A DNA stretch of 64,000 bases from Aurantiochytrium sp. KH105. Its lineage: Eukaryota; Sar; Bigyra; Thraustochytrida; Thraustochytriidae. Where the stretch lies: the NCBI GenBank assembly GCA_003116975.1, contig BGKB01000100.1, positions 1 through 64,000 of the forward strand, written 5' to 3'. Shown in pieces: positions 58,571 to 64,000 of the stretch. The first letter of the stretch is position 1. Each line of letters starts with the position of its first letter. The notes beneath the pieces were generated by a model. It searched no databases and had not been told where the DNA came from. It worked only from the letters and a program-made list of their open reading frames with translations. The position numbers and the translations under genes were made by a program.

Positions 58571-61500
58571 TTAGGATTGACTACTCGAAGCAGAATGGTC
58601 GCGGAGCGGGAGATCAAGTTTCTCACAGACTCTTCTCACAAGCGTATATGCTTCATTTTGAGCCTCGCGCCCATCCGTCTCGACTTTCACGATAACGTTT
58701 CCGGTGGCGCTTTGCGTATGAGTTCCGTGACGATGAAGCGTCACGAGGTAGGGCCAGGTCTGTGGTCCTTTTCGAAGGGAGAACGTCCAATCTGATGAGC
58801 TCTCTCTGTCAAGTTTTCTCTCGTTGATGGCCTTGCGAAACCTCTTGCGTACGAACAAGCCGGTGTCAGTCAAGCTTGCGACCGGGAGTTCCACATTGAC
58901 TATGCCGAGCAATCTGCGCTCAGAGTCCGAGAGTCGAATCTTCTCCGCACAATCCTTGCATACATCGTCACGATCATCAAGATTGTGCTCCTGAATCACT
59001 ATCACTCGGCCGATAGAATTACACCGCTGCGCAAGTGGCAGAGCTCGGCGACAGGGGGGACACCAAAAGCATTCCGAACGATGCTCATCGCAGAGGTGAG
59101 ACCTGCTCTCAGTGCAACTCTTCATGCAACCCCCCTTGCGGCATCTCGACTTTCGCTTCTTCTGAGCTCTTACAAGCCTACGGTAGTCTGAGCCTGGCTC
59201 ATGCTCCCGACGATGGCGGAGAGACTCGATTGTACCAGTGCCGCGAGATGACAGCACGTCCACGGTTGTTTCCGTTGGCGCTTCGTCAACAATGCGCTGA
59301 CATCCGGTGCAGCGCGAGCCGGGGCCCATGACACCAGGTACAACGCTGAAAATATAGTCGCTCTGCGCATCGCGGCCCTTGCGGAGATGCTCATTCGGGT
59401 CCTTGCCAGTCGTTGTGGACGATGCTACAGGAGCAAAACCCGCGTAATACTCAACGAAATTTATCGGGCTCATTTTGTCCGAGAAGCGCCACAGAATCAT
59501 AGGTTGCAAACACTCTGTACAGTGCTCTCCACTTGCCAACTTCTCGACCACGCGATCATGCGACGAATTCTCAATAAACCAGTCAAAATCAGCACCAGAG
59601 CTCGGCTCAGAAGCACACAGGGAGCAGGTGAGCGTGGGAAATCTGAGACTGCGTCGCTTTGCGTCTCTGGCAAAGCTGATCAGCCGGTTTGCGCCGCGTG
59701 TAACGTGCTTTTCATGTGGCCAGAAGCCGCATCGTCGATTCTGATCATCGAGAGCAAATTCACCTCGAAAACACGACTCAGTCATAAGGTGCAACTTATC
59801 GGCAAGGCTGACTGGCGTCATGCTATCATAGCGGTCGCCTGTAAAGAAGCCAGGCTTCTTGCACGTGGCGCATGATGGCCACTTCTTACGTACATCGTCC
59901 TCATATGCCTTGTCGAGTTGATGCGCAATGCGAGTCGCGTTCCTACCAGGCTGAATGGGGGATGAGGATGGCGCCTGGATTCGTTGCATTCTGCGCTTGT
60001 TTCGATTGGACGATCGGAGCGTTCGATCGCTTGTTCCGACGGTAATAGCGCGCAGATGTGTTTCCTCACTATCAGACTCACCGGAGGATGCATCCTCGAA
60101 GTCAGCGCCGGAGTTTGACTCGAAGCCAGAATCCGATTCCGGTTCCGAGTCGGATCCTGAGTCCGAGTCGTCCGCCTCTGCATCTTTGTCTAGGGTTGCG
60201 TCTTCCATCTCATCATCGCTGTCACTCTTTTGGGCATAAAATTCGCTGGAGCTGTCGTGTCTGCTGCGTCGAACTGTATTTTCCCTATCATTCAGCTCGC
60301 GACTGTGCCCGCCGGCATCTCCATTCGTGTTATCGTTCTCCGCGTGCTGGACACTCTCCGTTTGAAACGCATTGCCGCCCTCGCTGCCGCGATATTCGTC
60401 GTCCTCTTCTTCCATGTCTTCCTCATCGACGTGATTGTTGCCGACATATTCGTCGTCGTCATCGTCGTCAGCATCGGTATCTGCACAGTTTACAGCGGAA
60501 TCAATTCTTGGCCTCCTGAAACCTGGCCCCTCACTTGCCTCGTTCCTTTGAGCTTCGTCAATTTTTTCGATTGCACGGCTCGCGTTTACGCTATGAGGTG
60601 TGGCATCAGCTTCAAGATCGTCACGATCAGGTTCCTCGTGCCTCGGTCTCCCTGTCGATGTTGGGGTCGAAGTGGGCGGCGAGGTATCGAGACGTCTCCT
60701 CACATCTCTCGACGGGTCGATCGCGGGCCCGGGAGCTTGCTGTCTTGGCGAGACCCAGGACTCCGAAACGTCATCTGCCTCCAGCCCACCAAGATCCGTA
60801 AACGCACTTCTGTCAATGAGCTCATTAGCACGTTGAAATCCATGACCATATGTTGGCAACGTAATATCCGCGCAAGAGTCAGGCGGTTCGCAGATCCGCG
60901 CTGACGATTGCTGAGGAGAGAAATAGTCGTCCTCGATACGAAGAGGCTTCTTGCAGTCTGAGCAGGTGACAAAAGCAGGAACTTGCATGAGTGCTTTTAT
61001 GTCCTGAAGCGAGATGCCGCTTTGGAAAAGTGCTTTTGCGGCAAGGACCTTGTGCGGGTTGTCGTTGCGAATGATCAGAAACTTGGCAAGATGACGCTTC
61101 GGAATGCCTGTGCCGCATAGGTACTTTTGCTCGATGATCTGCACCGCTTCGTCCACCGTGCCTTGGAGACGTCTGCGGTGCCGTTTAAGAATAGTTCTGA
61201 TCGTGGCGCTATCGCGGTAGTTCCGTGTGACCCGTCCGAGGACCTGAAGGAAAGAGTTCATCTCGACACCCTTCGAGCGAAGCACCATGACAAATTGTTG
61301 CAGGGGAAAATTGAAGCCACGGATGTTCTTCATGAGAACGATGAGAAGATTTGCACGGCCGCTCTTGAAATCTTTTTCGACGTCGTCCGCCTCAATGTCG
61401 ATAAACGCCTGGCGCTTGGAGCACCAACGCTTGTGCATTTTTTCGAGGTCGACAATGGGAGTGAGGAACTGTTTGAACCTGGGACGTGCCCCTGGGGGGA

Positions 61501-63439
61501 GACTGATCCATTTCTCGCCATCCAGACCGGCCTTAATGTAGCCCGAATACAGCCCATCGCCCTTGGGATTGCAGCAGTGATACCACTCTTGCTTTCTCGC
61601 CGACGCGTCTTCTTCGAGCTCGTATTCTGGATCGGCAATCTCCTGGAACTCCTCCTGGAACTTTGCAACGGCCCTTGCGTTCGAAAAGGACACAGTGCCA
61701 GCAAAAGGTAAGTAGTTAACCATCGTCTCGAAGAAGGCTCTTTCTTGGGCTGACTGAGCGCGTGGCAGGGGCTGCTGATGGAGCAAGTTTGCGCCCTCTA
61801 GGACGTTTTGAGCAAAGACCGAAAATCCAGAAATGAAGTCTTGAACGTCGCTTGACATCGTCGCAGATCTTCCTTTGGGCCCTTGACCGTCGTAGAGGAA
61901 AATCGAAGGAAGCGAGGAGGGCGGTGATTCGATGCTCACTGATTGCCCAAGCCCCCAACCAAATCGGTAATCAGCACCCAGGATATTGCGCGCAACTCGC
62001 TCCTTGGAGCTTAGCACGTCGCATGTGCCGCTGAGGTGGAAGCTCACGGGGATGCGTGGCTCCACAACTTCCTTGAGCTCAAGACTTGTGGCGCCGTCCT
62101 TCCTGCTCGCAATGTCTGCTTCGTCGCGAACGAGCTTGCCCCAGTGGGCCGCGCTTAGCCACATGGGGATCTGCTGATTGCGCTTGCGCTTGCTGGCTTT
62201 GCGTCGCGAACTCTTGTCGCTGTTCGAGTCCTTCCCTGAAAGGGTTCCCCAGCTTCCGACAAGAAGCACGACATGCTTGACATTCCATTGTGTGTCACCT
62301 TCGTGATCTTCGGTCGTGTACATGGGAAAGATGGGGCGCCAGCTCTTTTTACCCCCGAAGAAGCGAACTGTGCGAGCGAGAAGCCACGACAGAGGCGTGT
62401 ACAAATGGTTGCCAACTATGGCCGTATCAAACATGGCTTCCGCGTACTTGCCGATCATGAACTGCCGCCCAAACACGCGGTGGAAGAGCTCGGCACCAAG
62501 CTTGACCAACTTGACCTCGTCTTTGTTCTTGACCATAACGGCTCCGCTCAAGAGCGTGTGTCTGATGAAATCCCGTTTCTTCGCAGTTGAATTGATGTCA
62601 AAGCGAAGCTTCGTAAGATTCAAAAGTTCCGTGCGCTCTTTGATCAGGACTTTGAGAATTCTCCAGATCCTGTCGATGCTTTCTTCATTTTTCAGCAGCA
62701 GCGTCAGATCGGGAAGGTCCCCGATAAAGGTTTGAGCAGGCTGCAGGTTATATCCGAAAAAGACGGTGGACTCCATGAGACGATCAGTCGTGCCATTCAG
62801 CGTGTACCCAACAACGCGGGCGTTGTCGTCCGCGATTTGCTTTACGATCGCTTTCGTCGTCGGGTCGCCAGACTTGATGCTTTTGCCACCACGAAGGACT
62901 TCGCGAAGGAAACGCGCAAGAGTCGTCGGTTTGTGCTGGCTGCTTAACCACTGCAGCCTTACAGGCATGTCACTCAGCACGTACTGGTACGCGAGGAGAG
63001 TACTCAGCAGGGTCTTGCCCTCGCCTGGAGCCAGAGGCACCTGCAAGCCGGGTTGAGTCACGGCAAGTGGACCCAGGTCGCGATCCTCGAAGACGCGGTT
63101 TTCTTTCTCGCGTTCATGGCGCACGACGCCCGTCTCCAGAGCCGTCATGACGAGCTGCTGCGAGGGGCGAAGAGAAAGATCGTTCGCGCCGCGTTTCGTC
63201 TTGACGAAGTGCGCTAGACGAATGAATTGCTCGTTCTTGCGTATCTCCGCTTCGTCCAGCGAAGAACGGTTCGTGTCCCATTCCTTACACCCCTTCACCA
63301 GCTCATCCAGGTTCTCCTCCGTTATAACCACTTTGACATCGCCCTGGTGCCGCGCCACGGCAAGGGCCTCCGCTTGCCTCAGAGCGACAACACGCGCGCC
63401 CTCGTGGCGGGATGTAGCCATTTTCGATGCTCCGGCCAT
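58571..63439 (-). CDS. Large SF2 helicase with acidic region and cysteine clusters, copy B
   Basis: A 1622-residue protein from the ATG at 63439, paralogue of the gene at 47484. Every helicase motif is kept: LAPGEGKTLL, DEAD, LSGT and LQVLGRVTR. All the C-terminal cysteine pairs also match. About thirty residues differ over the first 900, most of the rest being identical, so the copies are recent. The acidic region (about 930-1190) varies more and accounts for the six-residue length difference. A patch of about 90 residues near 1450-1545 is strikingly different, yet the last 75 residues are almost identical again. Both reading frames being intact suggests selection for the protein, or very recent duplication. 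The upstream flank carries the same short repeats as copy A. Its role remains unknown, and a multicopy, telomere-linked or mobile helicase is one reading. Confidence 0.85.
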   Translation of the reverse strand: MAGASKMATSRHEGARVVALRQAEALAVARHQGDVKVVITEENLDELVKGCKEWDTNRSSLDEAEIRKNEQFIRLAHFVKTKRGANDLSLRPSQQLVMTALETGVVRHEREKENRVFEDRDLGPLAVTQPGLQVPLAPGEGKTLLSTLLAYQYVLSDMPVRLQWLSSQHKPTTLARFLREVLRGGKSIKSGDPTTKAIVKQIADDNARVVGYTLNGTTDRLMESTVFFGYNLQPAQTFIGDLPDLTLLLKNEESIDRIWRILKVLIKERTELLNLTKLRFDINSTAKKRDFIRHTLLSGAVMVKNKDEVKLVKLGAELFHRVFGRQFMIGKYAEAMFDTAIVGNHLYTPLSWLLARTVRFFGGKKSWRPIFPMYTTEDHEGDTQWNVKHVVLLVGSWGTLSGKDSNSDKSSRRKASKRKRNQQIPMWLSAAHWGKLVRDEADIASRKDGATSLELKEVVEPRIPVSFHLSGTCDVLSSKERVARNILGADYRFGWGLGQSVSIESPPSSLPSIFLYDGQGPKGRSATMSSDVQDFISGFSVFAQNVLEGANLLHQQPLPRAQSAQERAFFETMVNYLPFAGTVSFSNARAVAKFQEEFQEIADPEYELEEDASARKQEWYHCCNPKGDGLYSGYIKAGLDGEKWISLPPGARPRFKQFLTPIVDLEKMHKRWCSKRQAFIDIEADDVEKDFKSGRANLLIVLMKNIRGFNFPLQQFVMVLRSKGVEMNSFLQVLGRVTRNYRDSATIRTILKRHRRRLQGTVDEAVQIIEQKYLCGTGIPKRHLAKFLIIRNDNPHKVLAAKALFQSGISLQDIKALMQVPAFVTCSDCKKPLRIEDDYFSPQQSSARICEPPDSCADITLPTYGHGFQRANELIDRSAFTDLGGLEADDVSESWVSPRQQAPGPAIDPSRDVRRRLDTSPPTSTPTSTGRPRHEEPDRDDLEADATPHSVNASRAIEKIDEAQRNEASEGPGFRRPRIDSAVNCADTDADDDDDDEYVGNNHVDEEDMEEEDDEYRGSEGGNAFQTESVQHAENDNTNGDAGGHSRELNDRENTVRRSRHDSSSEFYAQKSDSDDEMEDATLDKDAEADDSDSGSDSEPESDSGFESNSGADFEDASSGESDSEETHLRAITVGTSDRTLRSSNRNKRRMQRIQAPSSSPIQPGRNATRIAHQLDKAYEDDVRKKWPSCATCKKPGFFTGDRYDSMTPVSLADKLHLMTESCFRGEFALDDQNRRCGFWPHEKHVTRGANRLISFARDAKRRSLRFPTLTCSLCASEPSSGADFDWFIENSSHDRVVEKLASGEHCTECLQPMILWRFSDKMSPINFVEYYAGFAPVASSTTTGKDPNEHLRKGRDAQSDYIFSVVPGVMGPGSRCTGCQRIVDEAPTETTVDVLSSRGTGTIESLRHRREHEPGSDYRRLVRAQKKRKSRCRKGGCMKSCTESRSHLCDEHRSECFWCPPCRRALPLAQRCNSIGRVIVIQEHNLDDRDDVCKDCAEKIRLSDSERRLLGIVNVELPVASLTDTGLFVRKRFRKAINERKLDRESSSDWTFSLRKGPQTWPYLVTLHRHGTHTQSATGNVIVKVETDGREAQNEAYTLVRRVCEKLDLPLRDHSASSSQS

Positions 63440-63705
63440 TGTTCTCTTGCGCTTGCTTGTTCACCTCTACTGGGTGCTTTGCCTTTGCTCCGCTTGCTTG
63501 CGTGGCGTCGGTCGGGTGCTCTTCGTGCTCGTCTTGCTTTGCTTTGTTCTTCGTCTCGGGGTTGCGGGTTTGCTGCGGCAGGCCGCGCGACGAGCGGAGA
63601 TGCCGCCTTCCTCCTTCATCCCGCCTTCTTCCACCATTTCGCGGCGCCGCTGAGAGTGCGAGTTTATACAGGTGAGATCGATTTGAGAGTGCTCTTTGCA
63701 AAATC
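63440..63705 (-). promoter_or_regulatory. Shared upstream region of helicase B
   Basis: Nearly identical to the upstream region of copy A for about 200 bases from the start codon, then diverging after CCACCATTTCG. A short copy-specific segment, GCGGCGCCGCTGAGAGTGCG, replaces the one in A. Promoter sites cannot be named. Confidence 0.55.
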
Positions 63706-63774
63706 GAGAGCGAGAGCGACTTGAGAGCGAGAGCGACTTGAGAGCGAGAGCGACTTGAGAGCGAGAGCGAGAGC
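63706..63774. repeat. 17-bp tandem array upstream of helicase B
   Basis: The unit GAGAGCGAGAGCGACTT is repeated three times with a partial fourth copy ending in GAGAGCGAGAGCGAGAGC. Copy A has only a single degenerate version of this stretch at about 52600-52625, so the two upstream regions differ here in copy number. Confidence 0.9.
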
Positions 63775-63891
63775 ACCCCTGCTGGCCCCGCAGCACTGCG
63801 GCCGCGCAGAGATTCTCACCGCGCAGGCTGCGCGCGAAGCGCCCCGCGTGACTCGTGTCCCAGCGGCCAGGTGACACGAGTCGCAGCAGAC

Positions 63892-64000
63892 GGTGGCCAC
63901 GTGACATAAGCTTGCAAAACGTGACACGAAGACACTTCTTTACTTTACCAAGGCAGTTCGCAGCAGCATCGCCCGAACCGGCTACGCTACCGTGGCCACT
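63892..64000. repeat. Start of the 270-bp repeat beside helicase B (cut by window edge)
   Basis: It opens GGTGGCCACGTGACATAAGC, close to the first unit beside copy A, and holds the core beginning TGACACGAAGACACT at 63922. It then continues with CAAGGCAGTTCGCAGCAGC, like the later part of a unit. The number of units beyond the window is unknown. Confidence 0.85.

Noticed and set aside
47484-63439. Helicase copies as Helitron or RecQ-type elements
   Set aside because: No Rep/HUH motif, no Pif1 motifs and no RecQ C-terminal domain were seen. Motif VI is GRVTR, and no Helitron-type TC...CTRR ends could be fixed.
1-64000. CRISPR arrays, rRNA and other structured RNA genes
   Set aside because: No spaced direct repeats of CRISPR type and no recognisable rRNA, tRNA or spliceosomal RNA signature were found by eye on either strand. 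A covariance-model scan would be decisive.

Overview
The window looks like nuclear DNA of a GC-rich, intron-poor protist. My best guess is a thraustochytrid (Labyrinthulomycetes, stramenopiles). This is an inference from gene content: multi-domain hybrid histidine kinases, an atypical bZIP protein, a bacterial-type mitochondrial uL13, an SfsA homologue, a tubulin ligase of the ciliary type, and a eukaryotic CLP1, TOP1 and terminal uridylyltransferase. Most genes are single open exons. One clear GT-AG intron was found, in the isopentenyl-diphosphate isomerase gene. No rRNA, tRNA, CRISPR array, transposase or reverse transcriptase was recognised.

Layout. 0.7-12.7 kb holds CLP1 (+), a zinc-knuckle terminal nucleotidyltransferase (-), a CRAL-TRIO/Sec14 protein (-), a bZIP protein (+) and a three-finger C2H2 protein (-). 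A near-perfect 41-bp inverted repeat lies upstream of the bZIP gene and a small family of 20-bp repeats lies downstream of it. 14.2-22.0 kb holds two paralogous hybrid histidine kinases in tandem, separated by 3 kb of simple-sequence DNA. 22.4-25.6 kb is a large orphan with glutamine/asparagine/histidine tracts. 25.6-31.2 kb is a gene-poor stretch full of microsatellites. 31.2-47.1 kb is ordinary housekeeping: mitochondrial uL13, an AttH/CrtC-like protein, spliced IDI, a TPR protein fused to a DNAJC8-like J protein, SfsA, topoisomerase IB, an ankyrin protein and a TTLL3/8-like ligase.

47.5-64.0 kb is the unusual part. Two copies of a very large gene (1616 and 1622 residues, both minus strand) encode a superfamily 2 helicase followed by an acidic region and many cysteine clusters. 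The copies are almost identical over the helicase core. Their similarity stops abruptly at the stop codon on one side and runs upstream into shared repeats on the other: about three 270-bp tandem units beside copy A, and the start of the same repeat beside copy B, cut by the window edge. Two single-copy orphans lie between them: a 386-residue protein ending in a SUMO-interacting motif, and a 648-residue protein. I read this as a dispersed multicopy helicase family or mobile unit, comparable in outline to the telomere-linked helicases of fungi but not RecQ-like. That is an inference.

Working together: the two histidine kinases probably feed phosphorelay signalling. CLP1, the uridylyltransferase and the DNAJC8-like protein belong to RNA processing. 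No operon logic applies. Many neighbours are convergent with short gaps. Two divergent pairs (J protein/SfsA and ankyrin/TTLL) probably share promoters, and the second contains a perfect CRE-type palindrome.
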